This document shows, one piece after another, positions 19,299 through 28,800 of a DNA stretch of 64,000 bases; position 1 is the first letter of the stretch, and each line of letters starts with the position of its first letter. The position numbers and the translations under genes are program-made. The stretch spans positions 3,038,001 through 3,102,000 of the forward strand of contig NZ_CP040272.1 of assembly GCF_013393905.1 (NCBI RefSeq), read 5' to 3'. The notes below the pieces were generated by a model. That model saw only the letters and a program-made list of their open reading frames with translations. It was not told the origin of the DNA and made no database searches. This stretch comes from Nostoc sp. C052 (GTDB taxonomy: Bacteria > Cyanobacteriota > Cyanobacteriia > Cyanobacteriales > Nostocaceae).

Positions 19299-19470
19299 CA
19301 GCAGAATTCAGAATTCAGAATTCAGAATTCAGGAGTAAAACACGCTTTATGAAGAAGGGGAAGGGGGAAAGGGGAAGGGGAAAAGGTAAAAATCGTACTG
19401 CGTCCCGCTCCGCTAACGTCCGCAAATGGCGCGACCTGTTCATCCCTTTCCCCTTTCCCCTTTAACCTTT
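19299..19470. repeat. Tandem heptamers and purine-rich repeat
   Basis: Four copies of the heptamer AATTCAG at about 19303-19331. They are followed by GGGGAAGGGGGAAA-type purine repeats (19355-19388) and their pyrimidine complement CCCTTTCCCC near 19442-19465. The two blocks could pair into a long imperfect stem. It lies between the convergent peptidoglycan-binding and NB-ARC genes. Confidence 0.65.
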
Positions 19471-19506
19471 TCCCTTCCTTTTATGGCTTGCAGCTGTGGA
19501 AAGATG

Positions 19507-20904
19507 TCAATTTTGGATCTGGATGATCTGAGGAACGTTTTGTTGATACTTTTTAGATTTCATCTTGTAGCTAACTTTATTTTCGATTAATTGGTTATTG
19601 ATATATTCTCTAACTATGGGTGATAGAGAGAAAAGAGCAGCATTTTTATGAACTAGCGATCGCTCTTGCAGAACTGACAAAGCCTCTAGTAATTGTTGTG
19701 GTGATACTAAGGTGGATATTTGCGATCGCAATTCTGAAAATGAAACTGGCTGATAATTAATTGCTAGCCAGTGTGTAATCTGCTTTTCCACGTTTGATAA
19801 CCGATTAAGATGTTGTTTGACTAGATAGTAAATCTCACCGAAAACTACTACATCTTGCTTGATAAATTCACCAATTCTGCCATCAAATAACTCTTGAATG
19901 GTAGTAGAGACGATATTTAATGCCAATGGATTTCCTTCATAGCGTTCAACGAGCTTGTTCCACTCGATATTTGAACCGCAAAAGTAACCCTTGGCATTAA
20001 ATATTTCCTGGATTTCTTGTATCTGTAACCCTTGCAGTTGCAAGACACGAACAGGTAATTTTTTACCTCCCATTCGCCTAATTTGATTTGGCTTTTCCCG
20101 ACTTATTAGCAGCAAGCAACTTTGATGAGATGTTTCTCCTAATTGTCTAAAAAATTGACCATAACTTTCATTTTCTGGACAAGGGTAACCATAGTCACCA
20201 TTATCGGCAGCATCTTTTAAAATTGCCTCTGCATTATCTAAAATCAACAAACAACGATGTTTCTTGAAATAATTAATCAATTGAGAAATTCGACCTTCTA
20301 CTGTTTCTGGTAAATGAGTTGACGGATCGGTTGATAAAACTTGGAGTAAATTGGCTAGCATATCTTTGACTGGTGGCGCATTACGGAGAGTTCGCCAAAT
20401 CACAAACTGAAACTGTTCTTGAATTTGAGTAGCCAACTTCATCGATAGCCAAGTTTTACCAATTCCCCCCATACCTAATAGTGTCACTAACCGACAGCGA
20501 TCGCCTATTATCCATTGTTCCAAAGTCGCCAATTCTGCTGTGCGTCCGCAAAAGATAGATACATCTGGTGCATCGTCCCAATCAATACAATTTAGGGTTG
20601 GGGATTCTAGATTTTGGGTAGGATTTTCAATGGGAGGTAATTGATAATCACTTGCTTCCAGTCGTAAGTTAAAAGCCTTAAAACAGCAATTTAGGCTTTG
20701 CTTATCTACTCCAATTTGACACCGAAATACTTTCATCAGGGTATCTGGATCTAAGCCAGTACGTGACCTGAGTTGTTCCAAAGTGTAACGTTGATCGGAG
20801 TTTTCCCAACTTTCTGCTTGACATTTAGCCGTGTGTAGTTTCTGAAATCCTTCAGTAGTGAGAATTACACCACGTTTACGTCTGGGTTTTTGTCGATTCA
20901 TCAC
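19507..20904 (-). CDS. NB-ARC (STAND) ATPase with HTH-like N-terminus
   Basis: 465 residues. The N-terminal 90 residues (RRKRGVILTTEGFQKLHTAK and YTLEQLRSRTGLDPDTLMKV) form a winged-helix-like domain found at the start of many cyanobacterial NB-ARC and vWA-MoxR-associated proteins. The ATPase part follows: FCGRTAELATLEQWI, Walker A GMGGIGKT at 144-151, Walker B LLILDNAEAIL, a sensor-like LLLISREKP, and YEGNPLALNIV. A winged-helix segment ends the protein. STAND proteins usually carry WD40, TPR or effector domains after this point; none is present here, and the gene ends cleanly. Role could be regulatory or part of a conflict response; ligand unknown. The promoter lies in the spacer 20905-21348. 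Confidence 0.82.
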   Translation of the reverse strand: MMNRQKPRRKRGVILTTEGFQKLHTAKCQAESWENSDQRYTLEQLRSRTGLDPDTLMKVFRCQIGVDKQSLNCCFKAFNLRLEASDYQLPPIENPTQNLESPTLNCIDWDDAPDVSIFCGRTAELATLEQWIIGDRCRLVTLLGMGGIGKTWLSMKLATQIQEQFQFVIWRTLRNAPPVKDMLANLLQVLSTDPSTHLPETVEGRISQLINYFKKHRCLLILDNAEAILKDAADNGDYGYPCPENESYGQFFRQLGETSHQSCLLLISREKPNQIRRMGGKKLPVRVLQLQGLQIQEIQEIFNAKGYFCGSNIEWNKLVERYEGNPLALNIVSTTIQELFDGRIGEFIKQDVVVFGEIYYLVKQHLNRLSNVEKQITHWLAINYQPVSFSELRSQISTLVSPQQLLEALSVLQERSLVHKNAALFSLSPIVREYINNQLIENKVSYKMKSKKYQQNVPQIIQIQN

Positions 20905-21348
20905 ATCACAAGCCTATTGTATTTATCAATACATTTGTGGATTAGCGAAAGTAACTATTGTTGGTATCTTACCAAACTGACAAATAAAGTAAATAAATAT
21001 ACAGAAAATTTTATTGCCAGGAAAGATTTTGGTGATTTTGTCCAAAATATAAAAATTTATCCGATGTTAAGCGAATTCAACCATATTACTTATCAAATTG
21101 CCAAAGCTGCAAATTCCTACTGGAAGAGCTTTTTAGTGATTGAGGGTAATAAATTCTTAACTTCTTTCTTAAGTTCCTAAACTTCGGTTGTCAATATTGG
21201 GTTTTGATAGTCAAACTGTATTCAGTTCCAACAAATACCGATTTAAGCATAGTTTTTGACAATGCTTGAGCAGTGAAATTGCGGTTTGCCGAAGTTTCAT
21301 GGGTCACAATCTACTTGGTTCTGTAGTTTTTTTCTGAGGTATGTAAAT
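20905..21348. other. Divergent intergenic region
   Basis: AT-rich DNA between the NB-ARC gene and the beta-trefoil-like gene, likely carrying both promoters. GAGG at 21336-21339 is the RBS for the ATG at 21349. An open frame at 20890-21180 is not supported as a gene. Confidence 0.5.
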
Positions 21349-21894
21349 ATGTCTGTCATAAAGAAAATTATTGCTGGTTTTATACAACCTGTTGTTTCTG
21401 TTTTACTAGTGGTTTCTCTGGTATTTGGTTTTACTAGCAATGCTTTTGCTCAAACTATTCCTTTAGTTAGCCTCAAAACAGGAGACACCATTGCTCTGCG
21501 ATCGGATACTGGTAAGTATCTAAGTCGGATTAATCGTGGTAGCGCAAATCCTGCTGAAGCTGCAAAGGATGCCATTGATCCTTACTCTAAATTTAAGGTG
21601 ACAGTTTTAGATGGCAATAAAGTCGCTTTACAGGCAGACACAGGTAAGTATCTGAGTCGCATTAATTACACATCAAATGGCAGAAATACCATTGAAGCTG
21701 CAAAGGATACCGTTGATCCTTATTCTCAATTTAATGTGAAAGTTTTAGACGGCGGTAAAATCGCTTTACAGTCAGATACAGGTAAGTTCCTAAGTCGTAT
21801 TAATTACGGCGGTGCAGGTGGTCAAAATCCCATTGAAGCTGCAAAGGATGCCATTGATCCATATTCTCAATTCCAGGTCGAAATCCTACCCTAA
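21349..21894 (+). CDS. Secreted beta-trefoil-like triple-repeat protein
   Basis: 181 residues from the ATG at 21349, which has GAGG nine bases upstream and yields a normal signal peptide ending SNAFA before QTIP (cleavage near residue 34). The mature protein is three near-identical units of about 45 residues. Each has the pattern (I/V)AL(R/Q)(S/A)DTGK(Y/F)LSRIN, a variable loop, then EAAKDxxDPYS(K/Q)F and V.VL(D). Three such units would build exactly one beta-trefoil, as in fascin- and ricin-type domains. Such domains bind sugars or proteins; the ligand here is unknown. Likely periplasmic or extracellular. A strong terminator follows. Confidence 0.78.
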   Translation: MSVIKKIIAGFIQPVVSVLLVVSLVFGFTSNAFAQTIPLVSLKTGDTIALRSDTGKYLSRINRGSANPAEAAKDAIDPYSKFKVTVLDGNKVALQADTGKYLSRINYTSNGRNTIEAAKDTVDPYSQFNVKVLDGGKIALQSDTGKFLSRINYGGAGGQNPIEAAKDAIDPYSQFQVEILP

Positions 21895-21904
21895 TATTTC
21901 TTTC

Positions 21905-21977
21905 GATGTCAACGATCAAAGACGCGATAAATCGCCGTCTCTACAAGTAATTTATCTGTCAATTAGTTATTGACATC
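21905..21977. repeat. Small inverted-repeat element with AGACGCGATAAATCG core
   Basis: Short terminal inverted repeats GATGTCAA (21905-21912) and TTGACATC (21970-21977) enclose the AGACGCGATAAATCGCCGTC core. Interior sequence TTAGTT.TTGACA matches the right end of the element at 57533-57632. A diverged member of the same family. Confidence 0.6.
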
Positions 21978-21985
21978 CGAAAATT

Positions 21986-22032
21986 AAAAACCAGGTTTCT
22001 AATCTCAACAGAGATTCAGAAACCTGGTTTTT
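21986..22032. terminator. Bidirectional terminator
   Basis: Arms 21986-22000 and 22018-22032 are a perfect 15-bp inverted repeat (core ACCAGGTTTCT), extended inwards by AATCTC/GAGATT. It has T runs on both sides. It lies between the convergent beta-trefoil gene and cobalamin adenosyltransferase gene and can serve both. Confidence 0.85.
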
Positions 22033-22059
22033 TAACAATTCTGAATTCTCAATTCTGAT

Positions 22060-22740
22060 TTAATATTCAATTCCCGGTTGTGCTTTCACACCTTGATCGC
22101 GGAAAGGGTGCTTAATTAGAGTCATTTCGGTTACTAGGTCAGCACGTTCAATTAAAGCAGCTGGTGCGCCTCTACCTGTGAGAATAACATGTTTGTTAGC
22201 GGGTTTTTGCGCCAAACCAGCTAAAACATCTTCTACTGGTAAGTAAGCCATTTTGAGGGCGATATTGATTTCGTCTAACAATACCAGATGAAAGTCTGGG
22301 TTGCGGATGTATTCTAATGATTTTTCCCAGGCGGCGCTAGCTTTGTCAAGATCGCGATCGCGGTCTTGAGTTTCCCAGGTAAAGCCTTCGCCCATTGCGT
22401 GAAATTCTATCTGGTCTTCCCAATAGCTGAAAACCCTTTTCTCAGAAGGTTCCCAGCTACCTTTGATGAATTGAACGATCGCTACTTTATACCCATGACC
22501 TAGCGATCGTAACACCATCCCTAAAGCCGCAGTGGTTTTACCCTTGCCGTTACCAGTATTTACAATAATTAACCCTTTTTCTGGTACGGCTTCTGCTATA
22601 CGCTTGTCTTGAACTTCTTTGCGTCGCTGCATCTTTTTGCGGTACTGTTCATCAGTCAGAGACGAAGACATTACCTCATCAATCAAGCGCCCAATTTCTT
22701 GGTCTGAGTTCAATTCTTGTGGTGTATCGTTTTTCATCAA
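22060..22740 (-). CDS. cobO: Cob(I)yrinic acid a,c-diamide adenosyltransferase
   Basis: Adds the adenosyl group from ATP to the cobalt of corrinoids, giving the coenzyme form of vitamin B12. The product is 226 residues (or one less if the second Met is used). The P-loop GNGKGKTT at about 63-70 follows LIIVNT and is the diagnostic CobO/BtuR form. Further marks are VAIVQFIKGSW, FTWETQDRDRD, LVLLDEINIALKMAYL and VILTGRGAPAALIERADLVT. Length matches cyanobacterial homologues, whose N-terminal extension is charged. No other B12 genes are near and I saw no cobalamin riboswitch upstream. Confidence 0.93.
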   Translation of the reverse strand: MMKNDTPQELNSDQEIGRLIDEVMSSSLTDEQYRKKMQRRKEVQDKRIAEAVPEKGLIIVNTGNGKGKTTAALGMVLRSLGHGYKVAIVQFIKGSWEPSEKRVFSYWEDQIEFHAMGEGFTWETQDRDRDLDKASAAWEKSLEYIRNPDFHLVLLDEINIALKMAYLPVEDVLAGLAQKPANKHVILTGRGAPAALIERADLVTEMTLIKHPFRDQGVKAQPGIEY

Positions 22741-23077
22741 GCTTGTCTAGAAATAACTGTTAAAAGTGTTGAAAATGAGCCAAAATCGCCTTATCTATCC
22801 AATTTCACTTACATTAATTGATTGGAAATGTCCAGTAACCTTTCATGTTAAATATTAATAGTGTGTTAGCTTTATTAATGATTTACAGACAAGTGGAACT
22901 ATATATAATACACAAGCTGAACTTATAATTTGAGTTTACTATTACTGTTTTAAATAATTTAATATGTTCATTAAAGCATTTTATCAGTAAAGTTTTATTA
23001 TTATCTCCTTTTGTACAGTGATGAGTTAGATACTTTAAGTATCATAAGTATGATATCTAATATCAGGAGTTATGCAT
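22741..23077. other. AT-rich intergenic, nothing recognised
   Basis: No gene or clear RNA structure. Presumably holds the promoter of the minus-strand adenosyltransferase gene. Confidence 0.4.
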
Positions 23078-23533
23078 TTATGGGTGTTGTTGTTTCCATT
23101 TTTCCCATAAAGGCTGCGTATCCTCTGGTTGACCGTCATAGTTGAGCAATTGGTCTGAAATTATCACCCATGACTGGGCGCTGCGTGTCCAAATATTACC
23201 CACTGGGCGTAACCAACTTGTATCATCTAAGGTTCCAGCTTTGACATTGATAGTATTTGGATTATAAGTCCGTTCATGGAATAATCGCGTTCCGCAGTCG
23301 CCACAAAATAGGTTATTTACTTCACGTCCGCTATCATTTTTCCGAGTCCAAGCTTTTGGTTTTCCCTGAACAATTACAACAGCATCTCGTAAGACTGTAA
23401 GAGACATTCCAAAAGCACTAGAAGATTGTTTTTGACACTCCTTGCAGTGGCATAGGTAAAGTGTTAATGGTTGGGCATGAATTTCATAACGAATCTGTCC
23501 ACATTGACAACCACCGGTATATGGAAGACTCAC
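23078..23533 (-). CDS. GFA-family zinc protein
   Basis: 151 residues of the Gfa-like family, named after a glutathione-dependent formaldehyde-activating enzyme; most members have no proven activity. Zinc ligands are visible: Cys9 and Cys11 in GGCQCGQIRYE, the LCHCKECQK cluster (Cys28, 30, 33), and FCGDCGTRLF (Cys77, 80). SSAFGMSLTV follows as usual. Cytoplasmic, no signal. The region upstream contains its own start signals (GGAGATAAAA on the minus strand). It stands alone. Confidence 0.85.
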   Translation of the reverse strand: MSLPYTGGCQCGQIRYEIHAQPLTLYLCHCKECQKQSSSAFGMSLTVLRDAVVIVQGKPKAWTRKNDSGREVNNLFCGDCGTRLFHERTYNPNTINVKAGTLDDTSWLRPVGNIWTRSAQSWVIISDQLLNYDGQPEDTQPLWEKWKQQHP

Positions 23534-23660
23534 AAGTTTTATCTCCTGATAATTTGTGTTGCCTTATTGTAACTAAAACTATCTCTGGCTGAAAGCGGGT
23601 TTTGTTAGACACAAACAGAAGACACATAGACACGATTCTCTAAGCGTCCCTAAATCACTC

Positions 23661-24929
23661 TTATTCTTCATCTTCATCCGATTCATCATCCTCACTCCAA
23701 TACTGTTGAGGTGCATTTCCGTGAACTTCTAAAATCTTAGGTTTTTTAATTTTCTTATCAGGTAGATTAATTGCTTCTAACTGCACATCAAATTTCCAGT
23801 TGTCACCAAAATCATAAAGATAGGTCATTTTACCACCTGCTTCTAAAGATAAATCACCAATTTGTACTTGGTCTGCAAATGGCGGTGTTTCCATGTAGGC
23901 ATGACCGATTTTGATGATGCGACCAAAATGGTCTTTATAACTAAACTCGTAGAGGTGATCGTAATCAAAATCAAAGGCATCAAGGATTGTCTCTGCTAGC
24001 CAGCTTAATGGTTTATTTGCTGGTATAGCAATACGTCGCCAAGCTTTATAAAGGAACACTTTAAAAATATAAATACCATCCGTGAAGCCTTGCTTAGGAA
24101 CAAGTAAATTATGCTTCCATTCTGGAAAAAATGGTTGTAAATGTGACTGTAATTTTCCAAAAGTCACATTTACATCATCCTGTAATTCGCCTCGTATACC
24201 CAATGGAAAAAGTAATTGCAACAGAGCATCACCAAAGGGTAAGCGTTGTACACTAGTAATACGCCACCCCTTGCCTTCTTGTGGTTTACCATGTTTGATT
24301 GATAACAATCCAAATAACTCTAGCAGGGCAACATTATGCAGACCGGGATAATAACTAATATCGTGTTGGTGTTCATATTTCGGGAATTTTAAACCTTTAT
24401 CTGGGACGCGGGGCCAAAGCTGCATACATCTAAATAAATTCCCTAATGAATCTTGATGTTCGCCCAAAATTTCGTTATTTCCCCAAATCAACCAAGCTTC
24501 TAATAAGTTGAAATAACGTTCTGTTAAGTTCAGGCTTGACCATGATTGTAAAGTTGCTGCGTCTAAAACTAAAACCTGCTTCTTCCCTTGGGATCTAATT
24601 TGGGCTATTCCAGAACTGCGTAATAACAGATATAGTCCATTAATGTAGGGGTATGATTTCTGTACGGGGCGTTTAAGTTTAGTTTCAATTGGGTGACTTA
24701 ACCAAGAATTAACTTCTGATAGTACTTTTAGCGGTAGAAGGTTATTAACACTACTAACTTCCACTCCGTTTGGTTGCAAGAAATCTATCAGGGTTTGAAA
24801 GTCATGTAGAATCGTACCGGGTTGATTTTCATCAATAGTGAGTTCTTGGAGGAGTTGTTGTTGTGACTCTGCAAGGGTTGGCAGTTCAGGATTGAGTGTG
24901 CGTTCTAGTCGCGCAAATAAATCTTCCAT
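23661..24929 (-). CDS. pRiA4b ORF-3-like protein
   Basis: 422 residues. The C-terminal third (about 285-400) is a PRiA4_ORF3 domain: IYIFKVFLYKAWRRIAIPAN, LSWLAETILDAFDFDYDHLY and MTYLYDFGDNWKFDVQLEAI are all family hallmarks. This domain is named after a plasmid ORF and also occurs with IS1096; its function is unknown. The first 280 residues are helical, without a domain I can name, and may be specific to a longer subfamily. The last residues are acidic (SEDDESDEDEE). Nothing nearby suggests a plasmid or phage setting. Confidence 0.8.
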   Translation of the reverse strand: MEDLFARLERTLNPELPTLAESQQQLLQELTIDENQPGTILHDFQTLIDFLQPNGVEVSSVNNLLPLKVLSEVNSWLSHPIETKLKRPVQKSYPYINGLYLLLRSSGIAQIRSQGKKQVLVLDAATLQSWSSLNLTERYFNLLEAWLIWGNNEILGEHQDSLGNLFRCMQLWPRVPDKGLKFPKYEHQHDISYYPGLHNVALLELFGLLSIKHGKPQEGKGWRITSVQRLPFGDALLQLLFPLGIRGELQDDVNVTFGKLQSHLQPFFPEWKHNLLVPKQGFTDGIYIFKVFLYKAWRRIAIPANKPLSWLAETILDAFDFDYDHLYEFSYKDHFGRIIKIGHAYMETPPFADQVQIGDLSLEAGGKMTYLYDFGDNWKFDVQLEAINLPDKKIKKPKILEVHGNAPQQYWSEDDESDEDEE

Positions 24930-25123
24930 AAATAAAAATTATTAATTATCAATTCACAATTTAACCTTCGTGTAACCTTGTTTTCTTTATAGTATGAATT
25001 CAGCAGTTATCCTCAAAAAGATTGACTTGCCAAGTGTCACAGCAGGACTATCAGCACAGTAAGCTTCATGAAATGTGAATGATAATATTTTCACCTTCTA
25101 CTTGACAATCCCAGGTATTTAAT

Positions 25124-25660
25124 ATGAATAGTAACACTCGCCTACAGATGATTTTAGCTGATACACGTATTAATACAGTATTACCTGCGATCGCTCAACT
25201 AAATCTACCTAACTGGTGGTTAGCCGGTGGTGCAGTCCGAAACACAGTTTGGTCTTCAGTTTTTGGCAATGATTGTGAGTTAGGTATTAAAGATTTTGAT
25301 ATTGCATTCTTTGATATAGAAGGAAACCGTTCCCAGGAACAAGTAGCAAAGGCAACCCTCACAGAAAAATTTCCTCATGACGAGTTTGATGTCAAAAATC
25401 AAGCCAGTTTTGCTCGTTGGCGACTTGGCAGCAGACCTTATACTAATACAGAGGATGCGATCGCAGATTGGCTGCATACTGCTACTGCTGTGGGAGTTCG
25501 ACTAGATGCAAAAGGGCAATGGCAATTTTTCACACCCTACGGCTTGGATGACCTATTTGGTGGCATTATTCGACCGACACCAACGCATACTCATAATATA
25601 GACGCACACAATAAGGCCTCTGGTTTTTTACAAAAGTGTCCTTATCTGCGGTTGGCGTAA
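25124..25660 (+). CDS. Nucleotidyltransferase-like protein
   Basis: 178 residues with the pattern of the bacterial family PF06042: NWWLAGGAVRNTVWS near residues 30-45, then IKDFDIAFFDI, with the two Asp expected to bind metal. VGVRLDAKGQWQFFTPYGLDDLFGG is the usual C-terminal block. Proteins of this fold add a nucleotide to another molecule, but no substrate is known for this group and it could be toxin-antitoxin-like or housekeeping. The start ATG follows a weak A-rich leader. No partner gene is adjacent. Confidence 0.78.
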   Translation: MNSNTRLQMILADTRINTVLPAIAQLNLPNWWLAGGAVRNTVWSSVFGNDCELGIKDFDIAFFDIEGNRSQEQVAKATLTEKFPHDEFDVKNQASFARWRLGSRPYTNTEDAIADWLHTATAVGVRLDAKGQWQFFTPYGLDDLFGGIIRPTPTHTHNIDAHNKASGFLQKCPYLRLA

Positions 25661-25843
25661 AAATTACAGTCAGATTTTAGCCACTACTTTCCGTTACAAG
25701 GAACAATTGCTTTTTAATGTACAACCCTTGAGTACGGAATCCCAATGTTAATAATTTTCTCCTGCTGGGAATAATTAAACTAGAACCCCTTTCACGATAG
25801 AACGGGGGTGACGCTAATTTTATAACTTTATAATCAAAAATCA

Positions 25844-28800
25844 ATGCCAAATCGTACTGGATATCAAATAAACTCGACTCTCCACGAAGGAATTCAAACG
25901 ATTATTTATCAAACACAAAGACCAAAGACGCAACAGCGAGTTATCCTCAAGCTGCTTAAAAATGAATATCCGACTCTCGAAGCCTTTACTCGCATTAAAA
26001 ACGAGTACCAAATTCAGCAAGGTTTAGACCATCCCAATATAGTTAAAGCTATCAGTCTAGAAACATTTCAAAATCGTGTAGGACTGTTATTAGAAGACTT
26101 CGGAGGTCAGTCTTTAACTCAACTGCTACAAATAGAAAAACTCGATTTAATTAACCATTTAAAAATTGCCATTCAACTGACTAAAGCCTTAGATTATTTG
26201 CATAAACAGGAGATTATTCATAAAGATATTAAGCCTAGTAACATTATCATTAACTCTCAGACAGGTATTGTTAAACTCACTGACTTTGGTATCGCCTCCC
26301 GCCTAAATAAAGAAAATCCCCAATTTAATAATCCTAACTGCGTTGAAGGCACACTCGCCTATATGTCTCCTGAACAAACTGGGAGAATGAATCGCATTCT
26401 TGATTATCGCACTGACTTTTATTCTCTGGGTGTGACTTTATATGAAATGCTCACTGATAAAACACCATTTTTTAGCCAAGACCCCCTAGAAATAGTTTAT
26501 AGTCACATTGCTGTTCAAGCAATAAACCCGCAGTCATTAAATTCACAAATTCCTACCACCGTCTCTGAAATTGTGATGAAGCTGATGGCAAAAAATGCGG
26601 AAGACAGATATCAAAGTGCCACAGGATTATTAGCAGATTTAGAATTATGTCTCAAGCAATTAGAAACTAAGGGAATCATTACTGATTTTGTTCCAGGTCG
26701 TTTGGATATATTGAGCCAGTTATTAATTCCTCAAAAATTGTATGGTCGTGAAGAACAAGTAAATGAACTGTTAGCTGCGTTTGAGCGGATTACATCTGGA
26801 ACTAGTGAAATGATGCTAGTTTCTGGCTATTCTGGTATTGGCAAATCAGTTTTAGTCAATGAAGTTAATAAACCCATTACCCGCAGACAAGGTTACTTTA
26901 TTTCTGGTAAATTTGACCAATTAAAGCGGAATATACCTTATGCTTCTTTAATTCAAGCTTTTGCTTATTTAATGCGGTATCTGTTGACAGAAAATAATGA
27001 ACAAATAGAAATATGGCGTCATAAAATCTTATCAGCTTTAGGAACAAATGGAAAAGTCATTACTGATGTAATTCCAGAAGTAGAATTAATCATTGGTACA
27101 CAGCCGGAAGTTGCCCAAATTGGGGCAACAGAATCACAAAACCGCTTCAATCATGTTTTTAAAGAATTTATCCAAGTTTTTACTCAAAAAGAACACCCCT
27201 TAGTTATCTTTTTAGATGATTTACAATGGGCAGATTCAGCTACTTTAAATTTAATTCAACTGCTCATCACTGATACCGACAGCAAATATTTTTTATTTAT
27301 TGGAGCATATAGGGATAATGAAGTTAGTTCAGCACATCCTTTAATCCAAAAAATAGAAGAAATTAAGAACAGCGGCACAGTTGTTAATAATCTTGTATTG
27401 CAACCTTTAAATTTAGATAATGTAACTAAGCTAGTTGCCGAAACTCTCCAAGAAATAGAAGTTAAACAGGGTGAAGAAACCGGAGTATTTAACAGAAAAA
27501 TTATTAAGTTAGCTGAGTCAATTTGTAACAAAACAGGTGGAAACCCATTTTTCATAACACAACTAATTCAAGCACTTCATCAAGAAAAACTGTTAACATT
27601 TGACTTTGCTAATGCTAAATGGCAATGGAGTCTAGAAGATATTCAAGCAATTGGCATTACTGATAAAAATGTAGTTGAGTTAGTTGCTAGTAGAGTTGAA
27701 AAACTACCAAAGTTCACCCAAGAGGTTTTAAAACTAGCAGCTTGTGTGGGCGACAGATTTAGTTTAGATATTTTATCAATAGTTAATGAAAAATCGCCTT
27801 CTTTGACAGCAAATGATTTGCACTCAGCTTTGCAAGCTGGATTAATTCTGCCTTTAAGTGAAGCTTATCGTATTCCTTTGGTTTTTAATCAAGAAGAAGC
27901 GGTTAATTTAAATTTCGATACTTCACGAGTAGGTTACAAGTTCCTGCATGACAGAGTACAACAAGCAGCATATTCGTTAATTCCAGAAGAACTGAAGAAA
28001 TCTACTCACCTGAAAATTGGGCAATTGCTTCTCCAAAATATACCCAAAGAGGAAATAGAAGCTAATATTTTTGATGTTGTCAATCAGTTGAATGTAGGTA
28101 TTGTTAACCTGATAGAGCAATCTGAGAAAACTGAATTAGCACGATTAAATTTAATTGCCGGACGAAAAGCTAAAGCTTCTACAGCTTACGAAGCGGCTCT
28201 TAAATACTTCACAAATGGGATAGAACTTTTAAGTATAGACCCTTGGCAAACTGAATATACCTTAACCATCGGTTTATATGAAGGAGCCGCAGAGGCAGCC
28301 TATCTAGGCGGTGATTTTGAGCAGATGCAAAAATGGGCTGAGGTGGTGCAGCAAGAAGCCAAAATTCTTCTAGATAAAGTGAAAGTCTATGAAGTACAGA
28401 TTATTGCTTCTATCATTCAAAGCAAGCAACTGGAAGCCATTCAGATAGCAGTATCGATTCTCCAATTGTTAGGAATAAATTTTCCAGAGGAGCCGACATC
28501 AACTGATATTCAGCAAGGGATGAATGAAATCGCTACTTCTTTGAAAGAGAAAGCCATTGCAGATTTAATCAACTTACCATTAATGACCGATCCTAACAAA
28601 ATTGCAGCCATGAGAATCTTAATGGGAGTTCTCCCTGCGGCTTTTCAAACTGCACCTACAATGATGCCAATTATTGTTTGTAAAATGGTCAATTTGTCCT
28701 TAAGGTATGGCAATACGGCTGTATCTGCCTATGGTTATAGTCTTTATGGATTACTTCTTTGTGGAGTTCAAGGAGAAATTAATTCTGGCTATGAATTTGG

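Noticed and set aside
20890..21180. Open frame of 96 codons upstream of the trefoil gene
   Set aside because: It begins inside the NB-ARC gene's start on the other strand, has no RBS and reads as AT-rich spacer.
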